The notes under the pieces are model-generated. The model was given only the letters and a program-made list of their open reading frames with translations, did not search any database and was not told the DNA's origin. A DNA stretch of 64,000 nucleotides. It comes from Leptobrachium leishanense. Its lineage: Eukaryota > Chordata > Amphibia > Anura > Megophryidae. Numbering within the stretch: the first letter of the stretch is position 1; every line of letters starts with the position of its first letter. The position numbers and the translations under genes are program-made. Positions 1 to 11,691 of this stretch are shown piece by piece. The DNA is taken from positions 83,541,877 through 83,605,876 of the forward strand of contig CM019063.1 of NCBI GenBank assembly GCA_009667805.1, given 5' to 3'.

Positions 1-150
1 ACAGTTCATCACGCTCGCGCAGGTCCATCCGCGTTAAACGATAACGCACATCGTTTGCCGAACGTTGTAATACAACATTCAGCGCAAAGGGTTTTGCCCC
101 TCGCGCATTTGCGCACGCAAAACCAAATGCGCGAGTAATGTAATAGGGGC
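1..150 (-). repeat. CpG-rich 'GGGC' DNA element, copy 1 (cut by window edge)
   Basis: This is the right-hand part of the non-autonomous element seen whole at 3846-4565 and split at 51133-53465. It shares the CGCGCAGGTYCA block, the TTGTAATAC block and the terminal run ending TAATAGGGGC with those copies. Its orientation matches the 51-53 kb copy and is opposite to the 3.8 kb copy. No coding capacity is visible. CpG density is far above the flanking DNA. Confidence 0.7.
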
Positions 151-456
151 GTTTATGTACACAGGTTACACAGCAACTGCCCAGAACAATGGATCAGAGA
201 ACAATAAAATAGGAGTAGAGAGTCCCTTGTATCTCCTGGTTGTTCGCAGTATCTAAAGATACATATGAGGAAAGTGCATATAATTAAAATCGAGGGCTAT
301 TCACTTTGTGCAAGAAAATTGAGGAACTGTAATATGTTTTTATTCATATTTTGATTATGGAATATCCCCGGTAAGTCCACAGTTGGACAGCATTAGGGAA
401 TCCATTTTATTTATTACCAGGTTATTTTAAGCCACATCCACCTTTTTAAGACATAT
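151..456. other. No recognised feature
   Basis: AT-rich unique-looking sequence between two repeats. I see no supported gene or repeat in it. Confidence 0.5.
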
Positions 457-583
457 GTCAGCAACCTTGCCCTGCCAGATGTTTTGGAACTACAATTTCC
501 CCTGAGTCTCCACCAACCTAATGAGTGGCTGAGCATTATGGGACATGTAGTTCCAAAACATCTGGAGGGGTAAGGTTGCTGAC
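457..583. repeat. Hairpin MITE, 'CAGCAACCTTG' family, copy 1
   Basis: The two ends are inverted: GTCAGCAACCTTGCCCTGCC at the left and its imperfect complement ending AGGTTGCTGAC at the right, with the matching AGATGTTTTGGAACTACA and TAGTTCCAAAACATCT arms inside. The whole 127-bp unit can fold back on itself. A second copy is at 56031-56164. The ends resemble a common vertebrate hAT-type MITE, but I do not see a clean target duplication here. Confidence 0.75.
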
Positions 584-834
584 CACTCTTTAAAGAATTG
601 TAGATGCTGTCATATTGCTTTTTCTCCCAGTTGCTTCTGCTTACACGGGTATAAATCAGTTTTTTTTCCCCCTTAATGCTAATATTTGACATTTCCCATA
701 ATAATTTGTATGATAGGTGTATTCTCTTTACATGGTTTAATAAAAACATATATTTCACCATCTCTGTGAACATTTAAAATCTGTATGAAATATATATACC
801 TCTCTATATACTGTAGATTAGATAAGCAGTGTTA

Positions 835-1092
835 GGCCCAGTTCACACTGTGCGATTTTATCGCGACGTTGCAGCAAAATCCGTGCGACGTCGCGCTTTG
901 TAGCTTCTCCAATGCATTTCAACAGAGCTGTTCACATCTTATCGCGCCATGTTGCATGTCAAGCGTCGCGGTAGCAGGTCGCTGGTACATAACCTTTTTT
1001 TTTTTGCGATTTGCATTGGTGGTGCTTTTCAAAATCGCAACGTCGCGCGACATTATCGCTCTATGTTGCGAATATGAAAATCGTGTGGGGCC
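835..1092. repeat. Harbinger-like MITE (258 bp), TTA target duplication
   Basis: The ends are inverted: GGCCCAGTTCACACTGTGCG at the left and a right end complementary to GGCCCCACACGATTTT. TTA (832-834) and TTA (1093-1095) flank the element exactly, as expected of the 3-bp TWA duplications made by PIF/Harbinger transposases. The inside is rich in CGCGACG words. Related elements are at 25693, 44764, 50092, 54845, 57014 and 63399. Confidence 0.75.
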
Positions 1093-1095
1093 TTA

Positions 1096-1700
1096 GTCCA
1101 GATGAAAGAAATCACCTGACTACAGCAGTCGTAGTGATACCTTTTTTATTGGACGAACATTACATTTAAAAGACAAGCTTTTGAGCGTACATCTCTTTTC
1201 TTCACGTCTAGAAGCTATAGCGAGCAAAATCATAGAATCGAACATTAAAGGGCACAAGGTGGGGGTTAGGCTGGGTGTCGTAAATAGTAAGCGTGAAATA
1301 GCATGTCCAAAAAGGTCAAACAAACCAATGAATGAGAGATCTTAGGCCCATAAAACACCAGTGATAAGGATGATGATGTACATTTGATGATTGTGCATAA
1401 AGAGGAAGGGGTCACACACAACTTTAAAAAAAACAACAGAGAAGAAAGAAAAGCCCAAACAGAATCTGAATGTTACGTGACATTATGATAGTGAGTTAAA
1501 AATCCAGAGTCTACGTTGAGTCCCTCCTTTATAGTGATCATTTCTATTTTGAATGTCTTACGTTCATGAGTCTTTCACATTTCCTTTTGAGGATTTTAAT
1601 CCTGAGGTTGTGGATGGAGTGGCCTGTCAGATTAAAGCAATGTCCCACCGGGGTACAATATTTATTTTCTAGGAGTGTCTGTACAGGTTCATCCTGAGAT
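1096..1700 (-). mobile_element. Penelope-like element remnant (GIY-YIG end and 3' UTR)
   Basis: Read on the minus strand, 1690-1500 translates to pieces that fit the end of the GIY-YIG endonuclease domain of Penelope-like retroelements: a VGHCFNLTGHSIHNLRIKIL block followed by KEGLNVDSGF. Stops and frameshifts lie between the blocks. The 3' UTR follows, ending near an AATAAAAAAGGTATCAC stretch (1136-1153) of the kind I associate with Penelope tails in fish and frogs. The 5' part is missing. It is a dead fragment, called from motif shape only. Confidence 0.6.
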
Positions 1701-2142
1701 TCAGTTCAAGGCCAGCGCAAGGTGTCTCTATCTCTCTATTGTAGTGTAGGAAAAGTACAAGCAGAGATCTGTGCAATAAAACACCCTTACAATAGTCCAC
1801 TTCTTTTATCTTGGGAATTTTTTCCCAGTGCCAAGATGCTTGTGCACTGATTCAGCATTCATCAATATTGGCCGATTTTTCAGGAACATTCTCTCTGTAT
1901 TTTCCATGATGTAAGAAGTGTGTCAAATAGGCTGTATAAGGCGGTTTTTACGTCCGTATAAAAAAGTATGTGTCCATCCTGCGTAACGACATAGCGTGAT
2001 TAGACTGCTTATTGCATTTCAGATTAAGCCGCATCGAGCTGTGGTTATTTTTAGAGTTTGGTCCTAACGCCGCTTTGCTTGTCAGACAACGTCTTAACTT
2101 CAGCATAATGATTTGTGATCAATAACTCTGTGCTTGTTGCAG
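1701..2142. other. Presumed intron upstream of the exon at 2143
   Basis: No repeat or coding signal recognised. The stretch ends in a pyrimidine-leaning tract and a TTGTTGCAG acceptor directly before the candidate exon. Confidence 0.4.
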
Positions 2143-2311
2143 GTACAGCCTGACCATTTGGGCAGGAAAAGACGACCTGTATTCCGTGGAAGACTTGCTG
2201 TATGTCCGCTCAAATTCAAAGAAATGCATCATATATTACGATTTGTTTGACCCTCAAGACAGAGATTTCAAGCAGGCTATAGCACAGGAAGAACACAAAC
2301 GAGTGCAGTAG
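2143..2311 (+). CDS. Candidate terminal exon of an unidentified host gene
   Basis: After a TTGTTGCAG acceptor (AG at 2141-2142), one leading base and then 55 codons are open to a TAG at 2309-2311. The peptide starts YSLTIWAGKDDLYSVEDLL and ends FKQAIAQEEHKRVQ. It is mixed, charged and non-repetitive, with ordinary codon use, unlike the low-complexity ORFs elsewhere in the window. I cannot name the protein. There is no ATG at the start, so it fits a last coding exon whose upstream exons lie before the window. An ATTAAA at 2608-2613 could serve as polyadenylation signal, with AATAAA further on at 3753 and 3783. It could instead be a processed fragment, but the acceptor and clean frame argue for an exon. 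Confidence 0.6.
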
Positions 2312-3137
2312 GGGGCAAACGTATGTTTGGATCAGAATGTTAATGCAATAATTTGGCAAACTGACGCACACTTAAATAGGAAAATTGGTGGAAGTATATA
2401 TATGTTTTATTTCTTGTTATGTGTACATGGTGATATCCTACGTCATGTTTCAAGGGACCAGCTTTCCGTTTTGGGAAGCAAGAAGTGTAGAAATGTTGAG
2501 AATATGCAAAGATATTTTCCGCTGCTATAGGTCCTCGATATTAATCTAATGTTCTAGTAACTGTTCTAGGACGGTGTTCCAATCTTTGTGTAACCTTAAC
2601 CAGAGCTATTAAACTTGACAAAGCCATAAACGTACAAGCTCTAAATATGTTTTAAACCAGGGTTGGAATGGGTCCCTATTGTTGTGGTTATTGGAGCGGT
2701 TCTGAATTCTAGTCGTGTGTTCATAACATCCACTGCTAGTGTTATAGAATTTAGATAATGGAATTTTGGATCAGTCCTTGGCTGTTACACGATCATGAGA
2801 TCACACCTTAGTACTAATAATACCCATTACTGTGCCTCATGTTATTGTGGGTCCCCCCCCCCCCTAAACTAAATAATAACCATTTTTTATAAAGGCTGTG
2901 TCTGGATATCTAAAAGAAAGCGCGTAGGATAATACATCAATCTGTGATGTAAAAGTGCATCCTGTGTCAAACTTCAAATTTATCTTCTAGTTCCAGTTTA
3001 TACAACTGCTATTATTTACTTTTATAGGATGTTCCAAATCCTAGTCCAACCAAAAAGCTCAGCTCGCTACAAGTGTATAGTGGAGACCGGCCGGGTCACA
3101 GACGTGCTGATCTTCTTTGGTACTTTCGATACACTAT
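2312..3137 (+). other. Probable 3' UTR and downstream sequence
   Basis: No ORF of note. It holds an ATTAAA (2608-2613) and a poly-C run near 2852-2864. The UTR end cannot be fixed from sequence alone. Confidence 0.35.
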
Positions 3138-3267
3138 GGGCAGTATTTCAAAGCTGGTGCTAACTTAACCAAAGCTCTTGTAAACTGAAAACCTCCATAG
3201 GCTATAATGGCTCTGGGAAGTTTACAACAGCTCTGGTTAAGTTAGCACCAACTATGTAATACTGCCC
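3138..3267. repeat. Palindromic MITE (130 bp), 'TGGTGCTAACTTAACC' family, copy 1
   Basis: The ends are inverted: GGGCAGTATTTCAAAGCTGG at the left, and at the right a run whose complement is GGGCAGTATTACATAGTTGG. The arms continue through TGCTAACTTAACCAAAGCT and TTGTAAACT around a short centre with CATAGGCTATAATGG. A second copy is at 20214-20342. The terminal GGGC...ATTACAT pattern recurs in longer elements at 59526 and 3846. Confidence 0.8.
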
Positions 3268-3564
3268 CATGAGTATAATGTGAATTATTCTAGTTTTTCA
3301 TTTGTGATGTTTTCTCTGGACACAACATCTTTAGCATGCCACCATGCTTATTGATTGGGTCTTAAGGATTTTGGGTTTCTATGAAATGAGTTTTTATACC
3401 AACAATGGCCAGCCAACAGCATTGCACTTCCAAATCTGTTTTCCTTTATCAGTCTTGCGTTACTGCTACTTGCCAATCAACTTGGCATCACCCACGTCTT
3501 CTGCTTTGTATGTGATGGTAATGAAGTTCCCAATTAAACCTTATATTACAACAATGTTCTAAAT

Positions 3565-3747
3565 TTGTGGATCACAACCCTGGTCCTCAGGGAACACAAA
3601 CAGACCCGATTTGAAGGATCACCTTGGGGAAATGCAGACTGAATCCTGCAATCACTGAGCAGCAAATCATATCACCTGTGCTATGCTTCAGATATCTGGA
3701 AAACCTGACCTGTTAGTGCCCCTGATGACCAGGGTTGGTAAACACTG
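3565..3747. repeat. hAT-type MITE with 8-bp TSD, copy 1
   Basis: A 183-bp element whose ends match the clearer copy at 12235-12418. Both share ATCACCTTGGGGA, ACTGAATCCTGCAATCACTGA and GAAAACCTGACCTGTT blocks (quoted in parts). It is flanked by TTCTAAAT (3557-3564) and TTGTAAAT (3748-3755), an 8-bp duplication with one change, as hAT transposases make. Confidence 0.75.
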
Positions 3748-3845
3748 TTGTAAATAAATGTTAATTTTCTTTTGATATATGCAATAAAAGTATTGGACAA
3801 GGTGCATATCCAGTGTTATTTTCGTTATTTCAATTTCCATTTAAA

Positions 3846-4565
3846 GGGTCCTATTTCATTCTTCACACAAACGTTAACGCGTGCGCAAAAATGCATTAAC
3901 GCGAGGGGCAAAACCCTATGCACTGAACGTCGTATTACAATCTCAGTGCAACAAACGCGCGTATACGTCTACCGCGGGTGAACCTGCGCGAACGCTGCGA
4001 GATCTTACTGTACTTCGCACATCCGATACTTAACATTGTGAGCGCAAATGCGTTTGTGCGCTGGTACGCGGATGGTATTACAATCTATGCGCAGTTTGTA
4101 ACGCACAGCCTTTGCGTGCATAATTTTAGTAACTCCTAAAAGCTGGTGTTAATGGCAAATCTGCCGGACCTGGCCGAAACTAAATACAGCAGTCAAAAAA
4201 TAAATGAAATACAGCAACGTGTAGTTACACATTCTACACATACCAAACCAATAAATTTGAGAAGTTATGTGTGTTTTTTTTTTCTTTTTTGATACAGCAT
4301 ATAATGCGCAGATTGACTTTGACAGGCGCAAAAACTTAACTTGAGACAATTAAGGTTCTTAATTCTGGTTGGTTGAATCGCGTGAAAAAACCAGTCAGCA
4401 CACTGATTTCTGCGCGTCTGTTTTACGCGCGTTATTTTTTGACGGATGAAAAAATGCGCGAGGATTGTAATACCAGCGTTGATTTACGCGCGTTAACGTT
4501 TGACGCTTCGTGCAAAAATTCACGCTTTTACCGTGCATTTTTGCGTGAAGAATGTAATAGGGCCC
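3846..4565 (+). mobile_element. CpG-rich 'GGGC' non-autonomous DNA element, complete copy (720 bp)
   Basis: The left end GGGTCCTATTTCATTCTTCA and the right end (complement GGGCCCTATTACATTCTTCA) form inverted repeats. The body carries repeated CGCG/GCGC words, the CTACCGCGGGTGAACCTGCG block and an AT-rich middle, with no long ORF. It aligns in opposite orientation with 51133-53465 (712 bp after removing its Tc1) and with 1-150. Flanks AAA and AAT do not give a convincing duplication. The superfamily is not assigned; the transposase must act in trans. Confidence 0.75.
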
Positions 4566-5418
4566 AATGTGTTTTGGTATAAAAGAAATTTAAGGAAGGA
4601 TCAAAATCACCCAAGCAGTATCCTCATTTTATTTCCTACCCCTGGTGCCCTCTGCCTATACAATCTCTGCATTGACCTTTCTTTTGACCTTCCTCATATA
4701 GCAGAATTAAATATAATAAATATGTATGTGTACTTAATATAGAGACAGTGGCTGCTGACAAATTTACCACTGTGTATCCCGTTGGGTAATTAGCCCTTGA
4801 TGATCTGTTTGTCAATGTGGAGGCAGCCATCTTTAAATTGCATCACATTTTCTAAACCCTCAGTGATCAGTTATTGGGAGATGGACTGACAAGTAAGTGG
4901 AAGGGCAATTATTTGAAACAACAATCTGCTTTTCATGCCCATGAAAACTTGTCATTCCCTCATAGCTAAAGTCTTGGAAACACTATAATATGGACAGAGA
5001 TTATGGGCTTGGAGATCAGAGTGTCACACATGGAAAGCGCTTCTGCACATGCTCCATCTCCCGCTCCAGCATCTCCCTCCTCTACTCCCATGCTTTTTAC
5101 CTGCTTGATGGTTCTATGATGTGAAAAACCATAGCTGACACAATAATACTTATATCAGCACAAATGTAGAGGATGTCTTGATTTAACAGTGTACTTGATT
5201 CATGCATTCAATACCATGTTGGGGGAAGAGACGGTAGTCGTAACCTGTATTGACCAGGTCCAAGAGGCTGTTTGGTCCAAGCCCTCGGGTAATATGCCAC
5301 ATGTGACTTTGTGTGCCACCTGACTATCCCATAATAGAGACCTTAATGTGACAGGACAGGAAACTGAGTTCCTGACAGTTTGAGGGGGACTCTGTTGACA
5401 TTTTCTGTGACTTCCATA
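4566..5418. other. No recognised feature
   Basis: Unique-looking DNA between the GGGC element and the Tc1 nest. Short ORFs here have no recognisable motif. Confidence 0.5.
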
Positions 5419-5640
5419 TACAGTTGCAAGAAAAAGTATGTGAACCCTTTGGGATTACGTGGAGTTTTGCATGAATTGGTCATAAAATGTGCTCTGATCT
5501 TCATCTAAGTCACAACAATTTGAAAAACACAGACTGCTTAAAATAATACAACTCAAACATTATATGTTTTCATGTTTTTATTGAACAGAACATGTAAACA
5601 TTCACAGTGCAGGGTGGAAAAAGTATGTGAACCTTTGGAC

Positions 5641-6050
5641 TTAATAACTGGTTGACCCTCCTTTGGCAGCAATAACCTCAACCAATCGTTTCCTGTAGTT
5701 GCAGATCAGACCTGCACAATGATCTGGAGTAATTTTGGACCACTCCTCTTCACAAAACTGTTTCAGTGTAGCAATATTCTTGGGATGTCTGGTGTGAATC
5801 GCTCTCTTAAGGTCATGCCACAGCATTTCAATCGGATTGAGGTCAGGACTCTGACTGGGCCTCTCCAGAAGGCATATTTTGTTTTGTTGAAGCCATTCTT
5901 TTGTTGAATTATTTGTATGCTTTGGGTCATTGTCCTGTTGCATCACCCATCCTCTGCGGAGCTTCAGTTGGCGGACAGATGGTCTTACGTTTTCCTTCAG
6001 AATGTCTTGATAAACTCTGGAATTCATTTTTCCATCAATGACAACAATCC
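5641..6050 (-). pseudogene. Tc1 transposase T1, C-terminal half
   Basis: The minus strand encodes the end of a DDE transposase: VIDGKMNSRVYQDIL, then QQDNDPKHT with the second catalytic Asp, and [15 protein letters not shown] with the Glu. There are 34 residues between that Asp and Glu, so the family is DD34E. The frame runs to a stop after AAKGGSTSY. Its N-terminal half lies 3.8 kb away at 9812-10436 because a Penelope element inserted between the two. The residues upstream of VIDGK in the open frame come from that insert and are not transposase. Confidence 0.9.
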
Positions 6051-7014
6051 ACAAAAAAGAATGAGAAAAGCGCCTGTAAAAATCCCCAAAACCGTAAGAG
6101 GTGAGAGACACAGTACACACACCCAGTGTTATTCTACCGTGTAAATCAAATACAATTTGACGTATTTACCATTAGTACGTTCATACACAGTACTGGAGTT
6201 TGATTGTATATTGATTCATATTACTGAAATTCTTGGGTGCATGTAAAGAAAGAAAACACATAAACATGGCGTAGTAAACCTATACACATAGTAAAGAGTT
6301 CGTAGCGATGGTTCACTCACATGGAGTAGAGCCTGTAAACTCAAGGCTCAATATACATGCAGTGGGTCCCTTCAGGAATGACCCCGTCCCGTCTTCGTAT
6401 ATTCTTTGGGATGGATCACATCAACCATATATAGGGAACATAGATCTAGACCATGGCGTAATATTGTTAGACTGCAAGTTGTATATTATCCCGCAATAGG
6501 AAAAACTCACGTGGTGATGAGCCTGTGTAAATCCACTGGCTCTGTAAAAGCGCTTAGGTGTAAACGGGATACACCAATCCCCTTTAGATCAGGCAAAAAA
6601 ATCCTCTCCAATGAACGAAAAGTAGATATTTAATAAAAAGAATAAAAATGGTACAATTGTATGACCAAAACGCATTTCGCTGCTAAAGCAGCTTCATCAG
6701 TTGGTAATAAAAACGAATAAGCACAATTCATACATATATAGGGCACATAATTACATTTACAGGTGCAACATATGAAGGAATGCTGGATTTTCCTCCCGAT
6801 ACTTCCGCTTGTCGCTTTCCTTTCGACGTCATAGAATCTTACTCCCCAACGTGTGTACAGGCGCATGCGCAGAGAATTCCGCCCGCGGATTCTCCTCCCT
6901 TCGTCCATCCGTCGCGGGATTCTCTCTCCTCACGTGTCGGAACCGCCATTTTGAAAGTTCCTTTGCCCATAAGTTCATCCCACCAATCTTAATGTCCATC
7001 CTTATGCAGCGAAA

Positions 7015-8547
7015 CGCCTGATGGGATCCACCCTAAATTATTAAAAGAGCTCAGTGATGTAATAGCAAAACCGTTAACAGATTTATTTAACCAATCATTG
7101 TTAACGGGAGTCGTCCCAGAAGACTGGAAATTAGCAAATGTTGTGCCCATTTACAAGAAGGGTAGTAGGGAGGAATCGGGGAACTATAGGCCAGTTAGTC
7201 TTACGTCAGTAGTGGGGAAATTAATGGACACCATGTTAAAGGAAAGGATTGTTGAACATCTAAAAACACATAGATTACAGGATCAGAAACAACATTGGTT
7301 TACCTCAGGGAGATCATGCCAAACTAATCTTATTGATTTTTTGATTGGGTAACAAAAATAATAGACACAGGTGGTGCAGTAGACATTGCTTATTTAGATT
7401 TCAGTAAGGCTTTTGATACTGTTCCGCATAGAAGGCTTATCAATAAATTGCATTCTTAGAGCTTGGATTCCAATATTGTTGAATGGATTAGGCAGTGGCT
7501 GAGTGACAGACGACAGAGGGTTGTGGTAAATGGAGTTTATTCGGCGCAAGGTCTTGTTACCAGTGGGGTACCTCAGGGGTCAGTACTTGGACCCATTCTC
7601 TTTAATATTTTTATTAGTGATATTGCAGAAGGTATTAATGGAAAAGTATGTCTTTTTGCTGATGACACAAAGATTTGCAACAGGGTTGACGTTCCTGGAG
7701 GGATCAGCCAAATGACAAATGATTTAGGTAAACTAAAAAAAAATGGACGGAGCTGTGGCAATTGAGTTTTAATGTGGATAAGTGCAAGATAATGCACCTG
7801 GGACGGAAAAACCCAAGGGCTGAATATAGAATATTTGATACAGTCCTAACCTCAACATCTGAGGAAAGGGATTTAGGGGTCATTATTTCAGAGGATCTAA
7901 AGGTAAGTAGTCAATGTAATAGAGCAGCAGGAAATGCTAGCAGAATGCTTGGTTGTGTAGGGAGAGGTATTAGCAGTAGGAAAAGGGAAGTGCTCATGCC
8001 ACTGTACAGAGCACTGGTGAGACCTCACTTGGAGTACTGTGTGCAGTACTGAAGACCGTATCTCCAGAAGGATATAGACATCTTAGAGAGAGTTCAGAGA
8101 AGGGCTACTAAAATGGTGTACGGCTTGAAGGAAAAGGTTACCAGGAAAGGCTTAATGATCTTAACATGTACAGCTTGAAAAAAGACGAGACAGAGGAGAT
8201 ATGATAGAAACATTTAAATACGTAAAGGGAATCCACAAGGTAGAGGAAGGGAGTATATTTTAAAGGAAACAAAGTAGCAAAACAAGAGGACATAGTCTTA
8301 GATTAGAGGGGCAAAAGTTTAAAAGTAACATCAGGAAGCATTATTTTACTGAGAGGGTGGTGGATACATGGAACAGTCTTCCAGTAGAAGTGGTAGAGGC
8401 CAAAACAGTAATTGAATTTAAGCAAGCATGGGATAGGCATAAGGCTATCCTAAACAAAAGCTAAATCCAGGTAAAGTATCCATGTAATTGGGCAGACTAA
8501 ATGGGCCGAAAGGTTCTTATCTGCCGACATTTATCTATGTTTCTTAT
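7015..8547 (+). mobile_element. 5'-truncated CR1 non-LTR retrotransposon
   Basis: The plus-strand frames read as CR1-clade reverse transcriptase from just before PDGIHPKLLKEL to the ORF end, followed by a 3' end with GGGCCGAAAGGTTCTTATCTG and a short ATCTATGTTTCTTAT tail (quoted in parts), typical of frog CR1 elements. It lies inside the 3' region of the Penelope element, so it is younger. The 5' junction is at about 7015 and I see no clear duplication around it. Confidence 0.85.
7017..8460 (+). pseudogene. CR1 reverse transcriptase ORF2, partial and broken
   Basis: In order: VPEDWKLANVVPIYKKGS and NYRPVSLTSVVGK (RT motifs 1-2), a YLDFSKAFDTVPH block carrying the first catalytic Asp, GVPQGSVLGPILF, FADDTK (the second catalytic pair, as FADD), ERDLGVIISEDLK and LVRPHLEYCVQY. 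Several stops and frameshifts fall at about 7352, 7457, 7765 and 8050. The endonuclease and N-terminal RT are absent. It would copy its own RNA if intact; this copy cannot. Confidence 0.9.
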
Positions 8548-9065
8548 AGGCGGTATTGATGGTATCTAAACATCATGACGGTTACCTGTGAATGATAATA
8601 GGGACATATATGTCCCTATGGGCCACTCAGCCCCCAATCACAAACAACATACAAAGAGAATGTTATAAAATCATCTCAACATGACAAACATATACAATAC
8701 TAAACGATAATAATAACCATCTCTCAACAACCACTGACTATATTGCTACAGTTTTAATTACTATCCATAATGGAAGGAACAAATGGATGCCTAATGTTTC
8801 CTATGTTAAGGACTTATATAATGAATTAACCAGACTGGGAAAAACCTCTAAGTGCCCCATTCCTAGTCCTTAAAACATAGGTCAATCGCATAAACTGGAT
8901 ATAAGGGTAGTATGGACGGATTAACTAATATACTAAAGCGATACCCCCATATTAGTCAATCACTGCGGGGGTCAATTACACTATATAGATGGAAAAACGG
9001 AGGGGGTCACAAGCTAAAGTGTCAATATGGATATCTGTTACATCATAAGGGGTAAGCTAGATAGA

Positions 9066-9811
9066 CTATAAAAAATGGCGCACCTCAAAATCACTATTAA
9101 AGCCAGTAGGAATCAGAGTACCATATTCAAATATAAATCTCATCTCCTCCTTAGCCAAAAAGAGATCTAAATTACCCCCCCCCCCTCCAGCTCTTTTTAA
9201 CTTTTTTAAGGCTGCAGAACTCCAAGCCTGTCGGATCCTGTGCATGATGTTCTTTAAAATGCAAGGAAAGGCTATGTAGTTCATAACCTTTTCTTATATT
9301 GCGGAGATGCTCTCCCAGCCTCGTCGCCAGAGGCCTAGACGTCCTTCCAATGTAATGTAGTCCACAGGGGCATGTGAGGCAATATACCACATATTTGGAT
9401 GCACAGTTGAACACACCTCCAATGCGCACAACCCTGCCTCCAATAGTCAAACTATGAATTTTTCTTATTCCATAATTGTTCTTACATCCTTGGCATTTGC
9501 CACATTTATAAAAGCCCTCCTGGACTCCCAACATATTCGGCTTTTTCTTCCCCTTGTTTGTAAAGGCTCTATTCACTATAATATCTTTAATGTTTCTTGC
9601 CCCCCTACAAATGAAACGTGGTTTAACTGGGATAATCTATCGTAATACAGGATCCTGCCTTAGAATCTCCCAATAATGGCGGACTATACCCCTTATACCC
9701 CTATTGCCTATACTATAATCGAAGATGAAAGGTACCACATTCTTATTAATCTCATCGTCTCTTTTTTGGGGTTTATATTTAATTAGAGTATCTACTATTT
9801 GTACCTCTTCC
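9066..9811 (-). pseudogene. Penelope-like ORF: RT tail and GIY-YIG endonuclease
   Basis: The minus strand first reads EVQIVDTLIKYKPQKRDDE and GIVRHYWEILRQDPVL, the linker that follows reverse transcriptase in Penelope-like elements. After a stop and a frameshift comes a cysteine-rich YKCGKCQGCKNN motif, then the endonuclease core VVYCLTCPCGLHYIGRTSRP with LATRLGEHL. A further frameshift in a C/G run near 9176 leads to EMRFIFEYGTLIPTGFNSDF and a stop at 9066. The RT catalytic core is missing. Confidence 0.85.
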
Positions 9812-10527
<716 letters not shown>

Positions 10528-10676
10528 TAATATCACACTGATTGGACTCAAGGTTGGCTCACTCCTGGCTCCAATTAGCTTTTGGAGAAGTCATTAGGCT
10601 AGGGGTTCACATACTTTTTCCACCCTGCACTGTGAATGTTTACATGTTATGTTCAATAAACATATGAAAACATATA

Positions 10677-11546
10677 CAGGGTAATTCAAAGAGAATCGAA
10701 AAGTCACTGCACGTTCAGTGACTTTTCGTTCTCTTCAATTTGGTTCGTTTTGCCGATCCCATTTCGGCGACCCTGCGGTGTATTCAGCAAGCACCACAGG
10801 GTCCCTGAATTGCAGGGAAAAGCTGCCGCAAACCTGCCGAAAACTAACCGCAAAACCTGGTGAATGCACGCCGAAAATCTGCAAAAACATCTGGATTAAC
10901 TCGCCGAAAACCACAGAAAAACCAGAGCAGGAGCCGATCACACGCAGCGAAGCCGCCGGAAAAAGCAGACACCGCAGACGAATGGAGTGAATAAATTAGC
11001 AAAACAGTTCGCTTGAATGTTTGAAAAGTGAAACGCTGTTTGCGAAGAAACTACGGAGCGAAAATGTCTGAAATTTACATATAAGATCCAAGGAATGATA
11101 ATAAAAAGGGCGGTTACAGAAAAAATAAATAAACTTAAAAAAAATCCAGAAAAATGCTTAAAATATCCTAAAAAAATCTATAAAGAGACTCTTTACTGCA
11201 GAATTTTATAATGAGCGGTTTATTAAATATTGAATTAAAACGGGAATATTTTTAACATTGAAGCCTATGGGATTGCCTGAATAAACCTGTCGAATTAAAC
11301 CACCGAATGACAGGGCATTTCGGGAACCTTTCACTGCTGGTATGTGTTCTCTGAATAGTCGATGCAGTGCTTTTTTATGGGGATTTCACTACCCTCGAAC
11401 AGGCACCGTATGTGCAGGCAATTCGCCAGGATTTGGCGAATTGTTTGCACTCTGGATAGCCGAATGGCCAAGAAAGGTAACCGAACGCTGAATTTCAACA
11501 TTCGGTTACCTTTCTCCAGCCATTCGGATCTCTTTGAATTACCCTG
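10677..11546. mobile_element. CAGGG-family non-autonomous DNA element, long form (870 bp), copy 1
   Basis: The ends are perfectly inverted: CAGGGTAATTCAAAGAG at both termini. ATA flanks it (10674-10676 and 11547-11549). Removing one ATA restores the Tc1 sequence seen in T3 apart from one base, so the borders are exact. Each end has a subterminal hairpin (10698-10726 and 11473-11516). There is no transposase ORF. A second copy is at 58083-58953, and shorter hairpin elements share only the termini. Confidence 0.85.
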
Positions 11547-11691
11547 ATAACGTTTGTGTTGTATTATTTTAAGCAGACTGTGTTTTTCAAATTGTTGTGA
11601 CTTAGATGAAGATCAGAGCACATTTTATGACCAATTCATGCAAAACTCCACGTAATCCAAAAGGGTTCACATACTTTTTCTTGCATCTGTA

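Larger units (their letters stand above)
6051..9811 (-). mobile_element. 5'-truncated Penelope-like element inserted in T1
   Basis: The insert interrupts the T1 transposase and is flanked by a perfect 13-bp duplication, ATGACAACAATCC (6038-6050 and 9812-9824). Read on the minus strand it starts inside the region between reverse transcriptase and endonuclease, passes through a GIY-YIG domain (9576-9066), and continues through a long 3' region with a block reading GCTGCTTTAGCAGCGAAATG near 6680, a motif I associate with Penelope 3' ends. A CR1 fragment (7015-8547) sits within the 3' region. The 5' truncation fits target-primed reverse transcription. Confidence 0.8.

Noticed and set aside
6780..7021. 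CpG-rich stretch as a possible promoter island
   Set aside because: It lies within the Penelope 3' region inside a Tc1, so it is more simply part of that element.
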